A stretch of DNA of 47,067 bases, taken from contig WSYA01000009.1 in assembly GCA_009773615.1 (NCBI GenBank), positions 1 through 47,067 on the forward strand. The letters run 5' to 3'. Positions within the stretch are counted from its first letter, which is position 1, and each line of letters starts with the position of its first letter. This stretch comes from Gallionellaceae bacterium. Lineage in GTDB: Bacteria; Pseudomonadota; Gammaproteobacteria; Burkholderiales; Gallionellaceae. The position numbers and the translations under genes are program-made. Under the pieces are notes generated by a model that worked only from the letters and a program-made list of their open reading frames with translations, ran no database searches and was not told the origin of the DNA. Below, piece by piece: positions 7,103 to 17,378 of the stretch.

Positions 7103-9914
7103 CTACAAAGATACCCTCAATCTCCCTGATTCGACTTTCCCCATGCGCGGCGATTTGGCTAGGCGCGAACCGCTGATGCTGGCGCAATGGTTAGCGCAGC
7201 AGCGCTATCAGCGCATTCGTGCCGCATCGAAGGGGCGTAAAAAATTCGTGCTGCACGACGGCCCACCGTATGCCAACGGCGACATTCATCTTGGCCATTC
7301 GCTAAATAAAATTCTCAAGGACATCATCGTTAAGAGCAAGACACTGAGCGGCTTTGATGCGCCTTATGTGCCGGGCTGGGATTGCCACGGTTTGCCGATC
7401 GAACTGCAGGTGGAAAAGAAACACGGCAAGGCGATTCCCCCCGCGCAGTTCCGCGAGCTGTGCCGCGAATATGCGCAGGCGCAGGTTGAGCGTCAGAAAA
7501 AAGACTTCATCCGCTTGGGTATTCTGGCGGATTGGGATCACCCTTATCTGACGATGGACTTCCACGTTGAGGCAGACATTGTTCGCACGCTTGGCAAGAT
7601 TCATGAGCGCGGTTATTTGTATCAAGGCCGTAAACCGGTGAACTGGTGTCTGGATTGTCAGTCCGCCTTGGCGGAAGCCGAAGTGGAGTACGAAGACAAA
7701 GTGTCGCCCGCGATTGATGTCGGGTTCGAGGTGCAAGACAAAGCGGCTGTGGCGAAAGCCTTTGGCATCGGGCATTTGCCTGCCGATGCCAGTGTGTATG
7801 CGGTGATCTGGACGACGACACCGTGGACCCTGCCCGCGAATCAGGCTGTGAGCGTACATCCCGAATTCCAATATGACTTGGTGAAGACACCCAAAGGTTA
7901 TTTGATTCTGGTGTCCGATATGGTGGCCGCCAGCCTGAACCGTTTCCAGTTGAGCGGCAGCAACGACCGGGGCGATGGAACTGCCGCCACTTGTTATGGA
8001 GCCGCGCTGGAAGGGCTGCATTTGCGTCATCCGTTCAATGATCGCGCCGTGCCCATTATCTGTGGTGAGCATGTCACGCTGGAAGCCGGTACCGGCTTAG
8101 TGCATACCGCACCCGCGCACGGTCTGGACGACTATTTCGTCGGGCAAAAATATAATCTGCCGAACGATAATCCGGTGGGCGATGACGGCAAATTTATTTC
8201 CACCACGCCGGATGCAGGCGGCATACCGCTGGCTGGCATCTTCGTGTGGAAGGGCAACGACATCGTGTTGCAGGCGCTGGAAGCCAGCGGTCATCTGCTG
8301 CATCAGGAAAAACTCAAGCACAGCTATCCGCATTGCTGGCGCCACAAGACACCGATCATTTTCCGTTCTACGCCGCAGTGGTTTATCGGCATGGAGCAGC
8401 ATGCCGATGTGGGCGGCGAGCAGTTGCGCACGCTGGCGAATCAAGCCGTGGCGGACACGCAATTCTTTCCCGCTTGGGGGCGCGCTCGCCTTGAATCGAT
8501 GATCAAAAATCGTCCCGACTGGTGCGTGTCGCGCCAGCGCAATTGGGGCGTGCCGATGCCGTTCTTCGTGCATAAAGAAACCATGGCCTTGCATCCGCGC
8601 ACGCCGGAGTTGCTGGAGATGGTGGCTAAACGTATCGAGCTGCAGGGAATCGAAGCATGGTTCTCTCTGGACGCGAAAGAATTGATCGGTGACGATGTTG
8701 CGCATTACCGCAAACTTACTGACACGTTGGATGTGTGGTTCGATTCCGGCGCAACGCATTTTGCAGTGTTGCGCAGGCGTGAGGAATTGGCCTATCCCGC
8801 AGATTTGTATCTGGAAGGCTCCGACCAGCATCGCGGCTGGTTTCAAAGTTCGCTGCTGACAGGTTGCGCAATTGATGGACGGGCACCGTATCGGCAGTTG
8901 CTCACTCATGGGTTTACCGTGGATGAGAAAGGCTACAAAATGTCCAAGTCCAAAGGCAATGGCATTGAGCCGCAAGACATCTGTAACAAACTGGGCGCTG
9001 ACATGCTGCGTCTGTGGATTGCCTCGACCGAATATTCTGGCGAAATTGCGTTGTCGGAAGAAATTCTCAAGCGCGTTACCGATAGCTATCGCCGCATTCG
9101 CAATACCTTGCGCTTCCTGCTGGCGAATATCGCCGATTACGATCATGCCAAGCATGCGTTGCCGGTGGATCAATGGCTGGAGATCGATCGCTATGCTTTG
9201 GCTTTGGCGCAGCAACTGCAAGACGAAGTAAAGGCCGATTACGACAGTTACGAGTTTCATTTGATCGTGCAGAAGTTGCAGGCATTCTGCTCGGAAGCGT
9301 TGGGCGGCTTTTATCTAGATATTCTGAAAGACCGGCTCTACACCGCAGGCAAGGATTCGCTGGCGCGGCGTTCGGCGCAAAACGCGCTGTATCACATCAC
9401 GCATGCACTGGTGCGCCTGATGTCGCCCGTTCTGTCGTTCACCGGCGAAGAGGTGTGGGCGGTGTTGACTGGCAAGGACGATGTGAGTGTGTTTGAAGAG
9501 CAGTGGTATGGCTTGCCTGACGCATGCATGGACGCTGCCGCACTCAGCGCATGGCAAGACATACGCAACATGCGTGAACTGGTGAACAAAAAGCTGGAAG
9601 AGCAGCGCGCCGCAGGTGCTATTGGCTCTGCGCTACAGGCAGAAGTGGATGTTTACGCGATCAACAAAGACACTTACGAACTCTTGTTCAGATTGGGAGA
9701 CGACCTGCGTTTTGTCTTTATCACCTCGCGTGCAAATGTGCATATGCGCGAAGGCGGTGGTCTTGAAATCGAGGTTAAGACAAGCACTCATGCCAAGTGC
9801 GACCGCTGCTGGCATTACCGTGCAGACGTGGGCAGCGATGCGAATCATCCCGCGCTGTGCGGACGCTGCGTAAGCAATCTGCACGGCTCCGGCGAGGCGC
9901 GCCATTATGCTTAA
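7092..9914 (+). CDS. ileS: Isoleucyl-tRNA synthetase
   Basis: A class I aminoacyl-tRNA synthetase of 940 residues that charges tRNA-Ile and edits valine. The HIGH-type motif is HLGH at residues 66-69 after [10 protein letters not shown]. The KMSKS loop is at 616-620. The editing region contains [16 protein letters not shown], and the C-terminus has a zinc knuckle ([10 protein letters not shown] and LCGRCVSNL, about residues 903-925). The start at 7092 (MATDYKDTL) is chosen because the upstream residues lie inside ribF and are unlike the family. It overlaps ribF by 11 bases and lspA by 8, implying coupled translation. The length is normal for the bacterial enzyme. Confidence 0.97.
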   Translation: MATDYKDTLNLPDSTFPMRGDLARREPLMLAQWLAQQRYQRIRAASKGRKKFVLHDGPPYANGDIHLGHSLNKILKDIIVKSKTLSGFDAPYVPGWDCHGLPIELQVEKKHGKAIPPAQFRELCREYAQAQVERQKKDFIRLGILADWDHPYLTMDFHVEADIVRTLGKIHERGYLYQGRKPVNWCLDCQSALAEAEVEYEDKVSPAIDVGFEVQDKAAVAKAFGIGHLPADASVYAVIWTTTPWTLPANQAVSVHPEFQYDLVKTPKGYLILVSDMVAASLNRFQLSGSNDRGDGTAATCYGAALEGLHLRHPFNDRAVPIICGEHVTLEAGTGLVHTAPAHGLDDYFVGQKYNLPNDNPVGDDGKFISTTPDAGGIPLAGIFVWKGNDIVLQALEASGHLLHQEKLKHSYPHCWRHKTPIIFRSTPQWFIGMEQHADVGGEQLRTLANQAVADTQFFPAWGRARLESMIKNRPDWCVSRQRNWGVPMPFFVHKETMALHPRTPELLEMVAKRIELQGIEAWFSLDAKELIGDDVAHYRKLTDTLDVWFDSGATHFAVLRRREELAYPADLYLEGSDQHRGWFQSSLLTGCAIDGRAPYRQLLTHGFTVDEKGYKMSKSKGNGIEPQDICNKLGADMLRLWIASTEYSGEIALSEEILKRVTDSYRRIRNTLRFLLANIADYDHAKHALPVDQWLEIDRYALALAQQLQDEVKADYDSYEFHLIVQKLQAFCSEALGGFYLDILKDRLYTAGKDSLARRSAQNALYHITHALVRLMSPVLSFTGEEVWAVLTGKDDVSVFEEQWYGLPDACMDAAALSAWQDIRNMRELVNKKLEEQRAAGAIGSALQAEVDVYAINKDTYELLFRLGDDLRFVFITSRANVHMREGGGLEIEVKTSTHAKCDRCWHYRADVGSDANHPALCGRCVSNLHGSGEARHYA

Positions 9915-10386
9915 TGGTCTGCTGGTGAAATGGTTGGGCTTGGGGGTGCTGGTGATAGCTCTCGATCAACTCAGCAAGCTGTGGATCAGCAGCCATTTCG
10001 CTTACGGCGAAAGCTATACCGTCACCAGCTCCTTCAATCTGTTGCTGATACACAACCTCGGCGCATCGTTTGGTATGCTGAACGATGCGGGCGGCTGGCA
10101 GCGCTGGCTGTTTAGCGGCATTGCTATCGCGGCTTCAGCGTGGATCATCTGGCTGCTGCGCAAGCATCAACAGGAGAAATTATTTTGCATCGCGTTGGCG
10201 TTGATCCTCGGCGGTGCGCTGGGTAATTTAATCGACCGGCTGATGTATGGATACGTGGTGGACTTCCTTGATTTTCATTGGGACGAACATCACTTTGCCG
10301 CGTTCAATGTGGCGGACAGCGCGATCAACATCGGTGCTGTTTTGCTGTTGTGGGATAGCTTCAAGAATAAACCGGAGAATAAATAA
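9907..10386 (+). CDS. lspA: Lipoprotein signal peptidase II
   Basis: A 159-residue inner-membrane aspartic peptidase with four helices that cleaves prolipoproteins ahead of the lipidated cysteine. The catalytic aspartates are visible: D110 in [18 protein letters not shown] and D137 in [12 protein letters not shown]. The N-terminal helix contains [11 protein letters not shown], another conserved segment. It overlaps ileS by 8 bases and its stop shares one base with the ispH start. Two predicted lipoproteins in this window, at 17912 and 42858, would be substrates. Confidence 0.97.
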   Translation: MLNGLLVKWLGLGVLVIALDQLSKLWISSHFAYGESYTVTSSFNLLLIHNLGASFGMLNDAGGWQRWLFSGIAIAASAWIIWLLRKHQQEKLFCIALALILGGALGNLIDRLMYGYVVDFLDFHWDEHHFAAFNVADSAINIGAVLLLWDSFKNKPENK

Positions 10387-11315
10387 TGGATTTGCTACTC
10401 GCTAATCCGCGCGGCTTTTGTGCCGGGGTGGATCGTGCAATCGAGATCGTCGAGCGTGCGCTGGCATTGCATGGTGCGCCGATTTATGTGCGTCATGAAG
10501 TGGTACACAATAAATTCGTGGTGGAAGGACTGAAAGCCAAGGGGGCGATCTTCATTGAAGACTTGGCTGATGTGCCGTCCAACAGTATTCTGATTTTCAG
10601 TGCGCACGGCGTGTCTCAGGCTGTGCGGAACGAAGCGAAAGCGCGCGGGCTCACGGTGTTCGATGCCACCTGCCCGCTGGTGACCAAGGTGCATATCGAA
10701 GTGTCGCGCCTGCGCGAGCGTGGCAAAGAGATCATCATGATCGGACACAAGGGGCATCCCGAGGTGGAAGGCACGATGGGGCAGAGCGGCGGCGGCATGT
10801 ATCTGGTGGAGTCGCCAGCCGACGTGCAGAAGCTCAAGGTGAACGACGAGAATAATCTTGCTTTCGTGACGCAGACCACCTTGTCGGTGGACGATGCCAG
10901 CAGCATTATCGCGGTGCTCGAAGCGCGCTTTCCCTCCATCACCGGGCCGAAAAAAGACGACATCTGCTATGCCACGCAAAACCGGCAGGATGCGGTCAAG
11001 CTGCTGGCGCAACAGTGCGATCTGGTGATCGTGGTTGGCTCACCCAATAGCTCCAACTCCAATCGTCTGCGCGAAGTCGCTGACAATCTTAACGTCCCCG
11101 CCTATCTGATCGACAACGCGGGTGAGCTCGACCCCGCATGGTTGCAAGATAAGCAGCATGTCGGCATCAGCGCGGGCGCGTCTGCGCCGGAAGTGCTGGT
11201 GCAGGAAGTGATCGCGCGTTTGACGGAGCTAGGCGCGAGCAGTGTGCGCGAAGTGGACGGTATTCATGAAAATGTTGTGTTTCCGCTGCCCAAAGCGCTG
11301 GGTTCAAAAATGTAA
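10386..11315 (+). CDS. ispH: 4-hydroxy-3-methylbut-2-enyl diphosphate reductase
   Basis: A 309-residue iron-sulfur enzyme of the MEP isoprenoid pathway that reduces HMBPP to IPP and DMAPP. The three cluster cysteines are C12 ([13 protein letters not shown]), C96 ([11 protein letters not shown]) and C194 ([10 protein letters not shown]). Other family marks are [15 protein letters not shown] and [13 protein letters not shown]. It begins on the last base of lspA and ends one base into thiO. ispD and ispF lie 9 kb away in this window, so three MEP genes are present in two clusters. Confidence 0.97.
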   Translation: MDLLLANPRGFCAGVDRAIEIVERALALHGAPIYVRHEVVHNKFVVEGLKAKGAIFIEDLADVPSNSILIFSAHGVSQAVRNEAKARGLTVFDATCPLVTKVHIEVSRLRERGKEIIMIGHKGHPEVEGTMGQSGGGMYLVESPADVQKLKVNDENNLAFVTQTTLSVDDASSIIAVLEARFPSITGPKKDDICYATQNRQDAVKLLAQQCDLVIVVGSPNSSNSNRLREVADNLNVPAYLIDNAGELDPAWLQDKQHVGISAGASAPEVLVQEVIARLTELGASSVREVDGIHENVVFPLPKALGSKM

Positions 11316-12364
11316 TGCAAGGGATATTGCGCACTGATTTTATGGTGGTGGGTGCAGGTGCATTGGGGCTTGCAAGCGCCGAGGCGTTATTGAAGCAAGG
11401 CGCATCTGTCGCTGTGCTGGAGCGCGGAGCAGTGGGGCAGGAATCGTCATGGGCGGGCGGCGGTATCCTGTCACCGTTGTGCCCGTGGGACTACCCCGAT
11501 GTCGTGACGCAACTCACCTCTCGCGGAGCCGCTTTGTTCGGAACGTGGGCGGCGGAGCTGTATCAATCCACAGGCATCGACCCGGAGTATCAGGCTAGCG
11601 GGATGCTGGTGCTACCGCCATTCGATAGGCAGGCGGCGCTTCAATGGTGTCATGCGCATGGGATGCGCGCCGAGGCAGTGGAGGGTGGCTTGTTGCTGCC
11701 TGAGGTGGCGCAAGTGCGCAATCCGCGTTTGCTGCAAGCCCAGCGCGCACGCGTGGAACAGCTCGGCGGGCATATCGTCGAGCAATGCGAAGTCAAAGCA
11801 ATCGTCGCGGAGGCTGGGTGCGTCAAGCATGTGGTAACGAGGCGGGGCGAACTCGGCGCGGAACGCTATATCGTCACAGCCGGGGCCTGGAGCAAACAGG
11901 TGCTGGGCGAGCAAGCATCGCAGTTGGGCATCAAGCCGATACGCGGGCAGATGCTGCTGTTCAAATTCGATGCGCCGCCGCTGCCGCATATCGTATTGCA
12001 TCAAGGCATGTACCTGATCCCGCGCCGCGATGGAAACTTGCTGGTGGGCAGCACGCTGGAGGATGTCGGCTTCGACAAAAGCACCACCGCCGAGGTGCGC
12101 GAAATGTTGCTGCAACGCGCGCTTGAGTTGTTGCCCGCCTTGCGCGATATGCCCGTCATCAAACATTGGGCGGGGCTGCGTCCGGGGTCGCCCGACAATA
12201 TCCCCACCATCGGACGCCATCCCGTGCTGGAAAATTTGTACATCAACAGCGGACATTTTCGCTACGGCGTGACGATGGCTTCCGCCAGCGTAGAAGTGCT
12301 GCTGAACGAGATCAACGGATTGCCGCAGACGTTCGATGTCACATCGTACAAGTGGAAAACCTAG
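11315..12364 (+). CDS. thiO: Glycine oxidase ThiO (FAD-dependent amine oxidase)
   Basis: A 349-residue DAO-type flavoprotein. The N-terminal dinucleotide fold reads VVGAGALGLASAEALLKQGA, followed by SSWAGGGILSPLCPW, which is characteristic of ThiO. The C-terminal FAD contact is GLRPGSPDNIPTIGRH, with SGHFRYGVTMA. ThiO oxidises glycine to dehydroglycine for thiazole assembly in thiamine synthesis. The TAATG junction with ispH implies co-translation. No other thiamine gene is in the window, so a more general amino-acid oxidase role cannot be ruled out. Confidence 0.85.
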   Translation: MQGILRTDFMVVGAGALGLASAEALLKQGASVAVLERGAVGQESSWAGGGILSPLCPWDYPDVVTQLTSRGAALFGTWAAELYQSTGIDPEYQASGMLVLPPFDRQAALQWCHAHGMRAEAVEGGLLLPEVAQVRNPRLLQAQRARVEQLGGHIVEQCEVKAIVAEAGCVKHVVTRRGELGAERYIVTAGAWSKQVLGEQASQLGIKPIRGQMLLFKFDAPPLPHIVLHQGMYLIPRRDGNLLVGSTLEDVGFDKSTTAEVREMLLQRALELLPALRDMPVIKHWAGLRPGSPDNIPTIGRHPVLENLYINSGHFRYGVTMASASVEVLLNEINGLPQTFDVTSYKWKT

Positions 12365-12369
12365 CGGTA

Positions 12370-12397
12370 TTGGCGCAAGACTTGGTGCTGATATAAT
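12370..12397 (+). promoter_or_regulatory. Promoter for tRNA-Thr
   Basis: TTGGCG (12370-12375) and TATAAT (12392-12397) are spaced by 16 bases, a reasonable sigma-70 arrangement. The -10 box ends 19 bases before the tRNA. It begins six bases after the thiO stop, so the tRNA appears to have its own promoter. Confidence 0.6.
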
Positions 12398-12416
12398 TCC
12401 AGCGTCAGCTTCACCA

Positions 12417-12491
12417 GCCGAAATAGTTCTAGTGGTAAAACAGGGCACTCGTAACGCTCAGTCCTGAGTTCGATTCTCAGTTTCGGCACCA
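12417..12491 (+). tRNA. tRNA-Thr (anticodon CGT)
   Basis: 75 bases fold as a cloverleaf with CCA encoded. The acceptor arms GCCGAAA and TTTCGGC pair fully, and the T arm is CTGAG-TTCGATT-CTCAG. The anticodon loop CTCGTAA (12448-12454) carries CGT, reading ACG threonine codons, and the whole resembles E. coli thrW. Weak spots are a C-A mismatch in the D stem (GTTC/AAAC) and an A-C mismatch plus a G-T pair in the anticodon stem (GGGCA/CGCTC). The HlyD-like gene starts 29 bases downstream. Confidence 0.9.
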
Positions 12492-12519
12492 CCCATTCGC
12501 TGTTTCGTCGGGAGATACA

Positions 12520-13716
12520 ATGTCTTCGTTAGAACCCAGCAAGCGCCGTTTTCCAATAAAACGCACACTGATTATTGTGCTCGTCGCCATTGCGTTGGCG
12601 TCCATCGCTTGGTATTCCACCCGTAGCAAGCCCGTGTTTGCCGTGCTGAAAAAAGTGGACAGGGGCAGCGTCGAAGCCTCGGTGAGCAACACGCGCGCGG
12701 GAACGGTCAAACCCTGCCGCCGCGCCAAGCTGGCCCCGCCCGCTGGCGGACAAATTACAAAAATGCTGGTAAAAAAAGGCGAACGTGTGGTCGCGGGTCA
12801 AATACTGCTGGAGCTTTGGGATCAGGACATGCACGCGCAGGAGCGGTTGTCGCGCGACCAATTGAAGACATCGGAAATGCGCGTGCGCGAAGTGTGCACT
12901 ATGGCCGAAGCGGCGCAGCGCGATGCGCAGCGCTCCAAAGAGCTGAAGGAGCAGGGCTTCATTTCTTCGCAGCAGCTTGACCGCGCGTTGACCGATGCCC
13001 AGTCAAGACTAGCTTCATGCGATGCTGCGCGTAACGACATCAAGCAATCTCAATCGCGTATCGAAGTGGTGCAGACCGGGCTGGAGCGTATGGTATTGCG
13101 CGCGCCGTTTGCGGGCATCGTGGCCGACATCAGCGGAGAACTGGGCGAATATGCCACGCCTTCGCCGCCCGGTATTTTGACCTTGCCTGCGGTCGATCTG
13201 ATCGACGACAGCTGCCAGTATGTGAGCGCTCCAATTGATGAAGTGGATGCTGCCAAAGTGAAAGTGGGGCAAAGCAGCCGCATCACGCTGGACGCGGTCA
13301 AAGGCCGCACTTTTGCCGGAAAAGTGAAACGCATCGCACCGTATGTGCTCGAGCTGGAGAAGCAGGCGCGCACGGTTGAGGTCGAGGTGGAATTTGTCGA
13401 ATTGCCGAAGACGGAAAATCTGCTCGTGGGCTACAGCGCCGATGTGGAGATCGTGCATGAGCTGCATGAAAAAGTTGTGCGCATCCCGACCCAGACGCTG
13501 ATGGAGGGCAAGCGCGTGCTGCTCTACAAGAGTGATGGCAAGCTGGAAGAGCGCGCAGTAACCACCGGGTTGGCGAATTGGGAATACACCGAGATCGTTT
13601 CTGGTCTGAACGAGGGCGATCAGATCGTGTCCTCGCTGGACAGGCCCGGAATTAAGGCGGGTGCCACCGTCCAGCCCGAAGTAAGTCAACCCGGCGTAAC
13701 ACCCGCAGCAAAATGA
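12520..13716 (+). CDS. HlyD/MacA-type periplasmic adaptor of an ABC efflux system
   Basis: A 398-residue membrane-fusion protein. One N-terminal helix (LIIVLVAIALASIAWY) anchors it in the inner membrane. A biotinyl-lipoyl-like half follows (PAGGQITKMLVKKGERVVAGQILLELWD), then a coiled-coil stretch (about residues 105-180), the second lipoyl half (VLRAPFAGIVADISGELGEY) and beta-barrel domains. It is the first gene of a four-gene run with an ATPase and two permeases and shares ATGA with the ATPase gene. It should bridge the transporter to an outer-membrane TolC-type channel, which is not encoded here. Substrate unknown. Confidence 0.88.
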   Translation: MSSLEPSKRRFPIKRTLIIVLVAIALASIAWYSTRSKPVFAVLKKVDRGSVEASVSNTRAGTVKPCRRAKLAPPAGGQITKMLVKKGERVVAGQILLELWDQDMHAQERLSRDQLKTSEMRVREVCTMAEAAQRDAQRSKELKEQGFISSQQLDRALTDAQSRLASCDAARNDIKQSQSRIEVVQTGLERMVLRAPFAGIVADISGELGEYATPSPPGILTLPAVDLIDDSCQYVSAPIDEVDAAKVKVGQSSRITLDAVKGRTFAGKVKRIAPYVLELEKQARTVEVEVEFVELPKTENLLVGYSADVEIVHELHEKVVRIPTQTLMEGKRVLLYKSDGKLEERAVTTGLANWEYTEIVSGLNEGDQIVSSLDRPGIKAGATVQPEVSQPGVTPAAK

Positions 13717-14393
13717 TCGAGCTGCAAAACGTCAGCCGTACCTTCACTGTCGGCGACCAGCAAGTTGCCGCGTTGCGCGACATCAATATGCAGTTGGGCG
13801 AGGGCGAATACCTCTCTATCATGGGGCCGTCCGGTTCCGGAAAATCCACGCTGCTCAATCTGCTCGGCTTGCTCGACCGGGCGAGCGCCGGTACTTATCT
13901 GCTGGACGGAGGCAACGTCACCGACTTGAGCGATGTGCAGCAGGCGCATGTGCGCAGCCAGAAAATCGGTTTTGTATTCCAGTCCTTCCATCTCGTTCCG
14001 CGCCTCACCGCCGCGCAAAACATCGAGTTGCCGATGATGCTGGCGGGTATTCCGGCAGAAGAACGCAAGCAGCGCGTCGCCGAACTGATTGCCAGTTACG
14101 GGCTCAGTGAACGTGCCGACCATAGACCCGACCAACTTTCCGGCGGGCAGCGCCAGCGCGTGGCCATCGCACGAGCGACCGTGATGAGCCCCGCCGTGTT
14201 GCTGGCCGACGAGCCGACCGGGAATCTGGATCGCACCACCGGATGGGAGGTTCTCAAGTTGTTGGAGCAGTTGACCGAGCGCGGCATCACGCTGGTGATC
14301 GTCACTCACGATGCCGAAATCGGCGCGCGTGCGCTACGCCAGATACACATGCTGGACGGTGCAATTATTTCCGACGAAAAACGTGCGTTATGA
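13713..14393 (+). CDS. ABC transporter ATP-binding protein (MacB/LolD type)
   Basis: A 226-residue stand-alone ATPase. Walker A is GPSGSGKST (residues 38-46), the Q-loop region is FVFQSFHLVPRLTA, the signature is LSGGQRQRVAIARA, Walker B is VLLADEPTGNLD and the switch histidine lies in VIVTHDAEIG. It belongs to the family that powers FtsX-like permeases such as LolCDE and MacB by mechanotransmission rather than channel transport. Four-base ATGA overlaps join it to the genes on both sides. Confidence 0.92.
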   Translation: MIELQNVSRTFTVGDQQVAALRDINMQLGEGEYLSIMGPSGSGKSTLLNLLGLLDRASAGTYLLDGGNVTDLSDVQQAHVRSQKIGFVFQSFHLVPRLTAAQNIELPMMLAGIPAEERKQRVAELIASYGLSERADHRPDQLSGGQRQRVAIARATVMSPAVLLADEPTGNLDRTTGWEVLKLLEQLTERGITLVIVTHDAEIGARALRQIHMLDGAIISDEKRAL

Positions 14394-15595
14394 AACTTGC
14401 CGACACTCTGTATTTCGCATCCGGCAGCCTGCGCGGTAGCCCGACGCGCACGTTGTTGATGATGCTGGCGATGTCCATCGGCGTCGCGGCGGTGGTGGTG
14501 CTCACCGCATTGGGCGAGGGCGCGCGCCGCTATGTTATCAACCAGTTTTCCTCGCTCGGCACCAATCTGGTCATCGTATTGCCCGGACGGTCCGAGACTG
14601 CCGGCATCGGTGCCGGCATGATGACAGGGCAGACGCCGCGCGATATTACGCTGGACGATGCCGAGGCACTTTTGCGCAGCACAGCAGTCAAGCGCATCGC
14701 TCCGTTGACGATAGGTTCGGCGACGCTGTCGCTCGACGCGTTGAACCGCGAAGTGGTGGTGCTGGGTTCCACCGCCAGCTTGCTGGAAGTGCGCCACATG
14801 GCGATGAGCATAGGGCGTTTTCTTCCGCCGGGCGACATCCACGAAAGCGCTTCGGTGTGTGTGCTGGGCATAAAAATCAAACAGGAATTGTTCGGTAATA
14901 ATCAGGCGGTGGGTCAGTGGGTGCGGCTGGGCGACAGGCGTTTCCGCGTTATCGGCATCATGTCATCGCAGGGTGAATCCATGGGGTTCAATACGGATGA
15001 AGTCGTCATCGTGCCGGTAGCCTCGGCACATCAATTGTTCAACACCGCCGGGCTGTTTCGCGTGCTCATCGAGGCCAAGAACCGCGATGTCATCGAGCAG
15101 GCTAAGCGCGAAGCCGAAGAGATATTGTTTCAGCGCCACAACGAAAAGGATGTCACGGTGATTACGCAGGATGCGGTGCTCGCCACTTTCGACCGTATCC
15201 TCACCGCACTGACGATGGCCGTGGGTGGCATCGCCGCGATTAGCCTCGCCGTGGCGGGCGTGCTCATCATGAACGTGATGCTGATTGCCGTGGCGCAGCG
15301 CGTCAAAGAAATCGGCCTGCTCAAGGCGCTGGGCGCACCGGGCAGGCAGATACGCAACCTGTTCTTTGCCGAAGCGGTGCTGCTTTCCGGCATCGGCAGC
15401 CTGGCAGGGCTGGTGCTGGGCTACGCGGGCAGCATGATCATCGGCCAAATTTATCCCAGTCTGCCGGTCAGCCCACCCTGGTGGGCGGTGCTCGCCGCCT
15501 GTGGTACGGCGCTGGGTACGGGCATTTTGTTCAGCGTGTGGCCAGCGCGGCGCGCGGCGCGGCTCGACCCGGTAGCCGCTTTGTCGGGGAGGTGA
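14390..15595 (+). CDS. FtsX/MacB-type ABC permease 1
   Basis: A 401-residue permease starting at 14390 (MKLADTLYFASGSLRG). Translation upstream of this start lies in the ATPase gene and is not homologous. One N-terminal helix (LLMMLAMSIGVAAVVVLTALGEG) is followed by a periplasmic domain of about 200 residues, then three C-terminal helices. The family mark is AQRVKEIGLLKALGAPGRQIRNLFFAE, ending in PARRAARLDPVAALSGR. It is a close paralogue of the next gene, so the pair probably forms a heterodimer around the shared ATPase. Confidence 0.88.
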   Translation: MKLADTLYFASGSLRGSPTRTLLMMLAMSIGVAAVVVLTALGEGARRYVINQFSSLGTNLVIVLPGRSETAGIGAGMMTGQTPRDITLDDAEALLRSTAVKRIAPLTIGSATLSLDALNREVVVLGSTASLLEVRHMAMSIGRFLPPGDIHESASVCVLGIKIKQELFGNNQAVGQWVRLGDRRFRVIGIMSSQGESMGFNTDEVVIVPVASAHQLFNTAGLFRVLIEAKNRDVIEQAKREAEEILFQRHNEKDVTVITQDAVLATFDRILTALTMAVGGIAAISLAVAGVLIMNVMLIAVAQRVKEIGLLKALGAPGRQIRNLFFAEAVLLSGIGSLAGLVLGYAGSMIIGQIYPSLPVSPPWWAVLAACGTALGTGILFSVWPARRAARLDPVAALSGR

Positions 15596-15599
15596 CGCG

Positions 15600-16799
15600 A
15601 TGTTATTCAGCGACATGCTTGCCCTGATGTCCTCCAGCTTTCTCACTTACCGGATGCGCAGTTTTCTCACCGGCCTCGGCATCGCCATCGGCATCGCCGC
15701 CGTGATCCTGCTCACCTCCATCGGCGAGGGTTTGCATCAGTACATGCTGTCCGAATTTTCTCAGTTCGGCACCAACATTATCAGCGTGCAACCGGGCAAG
15801 ACACAGACGCAGGGCGGCAACGTCGGCATCTTCGGTTCGGTCAGACCGCTCACGCTGGAAGATGCCGATTCTTTGCGCCGTCTGCCCTACGTGGAGTACG
15901 TCATCCCCGGTCTGGCGGGGACTGCCGAAGTGCGCGCCAACGGCAGAACCCGGCGCACCATGGTGTTGGGCGAGGGGCGCGATTTTGGCAAGGCATTCAC
16001 CATGAAGGTGCAGAGCGGCGGCTTCTGGACGGATGAAGACAACGAGCAGGCGCGCCCGCAAGCCGTGATCGGTGCCAAGATCCAGCAGGAAATTTTTGCC
16101 GGAAAGAATCCGCTGGGACAGTATTTGCGCGTCGGCGGACAGCGCTACCGCGTCATCGGTGTGATGGAATCCAAAGGTCAAATTCTCGGCATGGATTTGG
16201 ACGATGCCGTGTTCATCCCGGCCGCACGCGCGATGGAGTTGTTTAACCGTCCCGGCCTGATGGAGGTAAACGTGAGTTACCGCGCCGATGTCGATGCCGA
16301 TACCGTCATCCGTATTCTCACCGAGCGCCTCAAGGAACGCCATGGGCGCGAGGACTTCACCCTTATCTCGCAGGAGCAGGCGCTGGAAGTGTTGAGCTCC
16401 GTGCTCGACATTCTCACCTTCGCCGTCGGCGCGCTGGGCGGCATCTCGCTCTTGGTCGGTGCAGTCGGCATCCTCACCATCATGACCATGGCCGTCACCG
16501 AACGCACCGCCGAGATCGGCCTGCTGCGCGCGCTGGGCGCGCAAGAGAAACAAGTGCTCATGCTGTTTCTCGGCGAAGCCATCATGCTCTCCGCGCTGGG
16601 CGGAATACTGGGATTAGCAATCGGCATCGGCATCGCCCAAGCCGTGCATTTTTTCGCGCCATCCTTTCCCGTGCATACGCCGTGGTTGTATGTTTTCTTG
16701 GCCGAACTCACCGCCGTCAGCATCGGCCTTGCGGCAGGCGTTGCGCCTGCGCTGCGCGCAGCACGACTTGATCCGGTGGAGGCGTTGCATGCGGAGTAA
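15600..16799 (+). CDS. FtsX/MacB-type ABC permease 2
   Basis: A 399-residue permease with the same plan as its neighbour: N-terminal helix (FLTGLGIAIGIAAVILLTSIGEG), a periplasmic domain starting FGTNIISVQPGKTQTQGG, then three helices with TERTAEIGLLRALGAQEKQVLMLFLGE and the ending APALRAARLDPVEALHAE. It starts four bases after permease 1. Fused MacB carries ATPase and permease in one chain; here they are split and the permease is duplicated. Export of a lipid, peptide or antibiotic-like substrate is likely but not determined. Confidence 0.88.
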   Translation: MLFSDMLALMSSSFLTYRMRSFLTGLGIAIGIAAVILLTSIGEGLHQYMLSEFSQFGTNIISVQPGKTQTQGGNVGIFGSVRPLTLEDADSLRRLPYVEYVIPGLAGTAEVRANGRTRRTMVLGEGRDFGKAFTMKVQSGGFWTDEDNEQARPQAVIGAKIQQEIFAGKNPLGQYLRVGGQRYRVIGVMESKGQILGMDLDDAVFIPAARAMELFNRPGLMEVNVSYRADVDADTVIRILTERLKERHGREDFTLISQEQALEVLSSVLDILTFAVGALGGISLLVGAVGILTIMTMAVTERTAEIGLLRALGAQEKQVLMLFLGEAIMLSALGGILGLAIGIGIAQAVHFFAPSFPVHTPWLYVFLAELTAVSIGLAAGVAPALRAARLDPVEALHAE

Positions 16800-16841
16800 G
16801 GTTGGAAGGTTGTGATGCTCTTGACGAAAGGATGTGCAGCT

Positions 16842-17378
16842 ATGCCCCAAAAATCTTTTTCTCTATCCCGCGTTTACCAATTACTGGAATCCGACCCCGT
16901 CCTGCTGGTAATGGCTTCGCACAAAGGCAAACACAACATCATGACCCTGTCGTGGCACACGATGATGGAGTTTGTGTCGCCGCTGGTGGGATGCGTGATT
17001 AGCGGGCGCAATTACAATTTTGATGCGCTGCGTTTGACCAAAGAATGCGTGCTGAGTATTCCCTCGGCGGAGTTGACGAAGCAGGCGGTGGGCATCGGCA
17101 ACTGCTCTGGTAGTAAGGTGGATAAGTTCAAGAAGTTCAAGCTGACGGCGCTGCCTGCTTCGCAGGTGGCTGCGCCGCTCATTGCGGAGTGTTACGCCAA
17201 TCTCGAATGCAGAGTGGTCGATACGCGGATGATGAACAGGTACAACTTTTTTGTGCTGGAGGTACTCAAGGCTTGGATCGATCCCGCACAAAAAAATCCG
17301 CGCACACTGCATCATCAAGGTAACGGCGTGTTCATGGTGGCGGGCGATACGATTAAACTTCCCTCGAAAATGGCGTGA
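16842..17378 (+). CDS. Flavin reductase family protein
   Basis: About 178 residues of the flavin-reductase/FMN-binding split-barrel family: SDPVLLVMASHKGKHNIMTLSWHTMMEF, abbreviated here, is followed by SPLVGCVISGRNYNFDALR and ECVLSIPSAEL. Members bind FMN and pass electrons from NAD(P)H, or simply bind flavin. The start at 16842 (MPQKSFSLSRVY) has AAAGGA nine bases upstream; a GTG/ATG at 16812-16815 would add nine or ten residues. It overlaps the next small membrane gene at its stop. The physiological partner is unknown. Confidence 0.8.
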   Translation: MPQKSFSLSRVYQLLESDPVLLVMASHKGKHNIMTLSWHTMMEFVSPLVGCVISGRNYNFDALRLTKECVLSIPSAELTKQAVGIGNCSGSKVDKFKKFKLTALPASQVAAPLIAECYANLECRVVDTRMMNRYNFFVLEVLKAWIDPAQKNPRTLHHQGNGVFMVAGDTIKLPSKMA

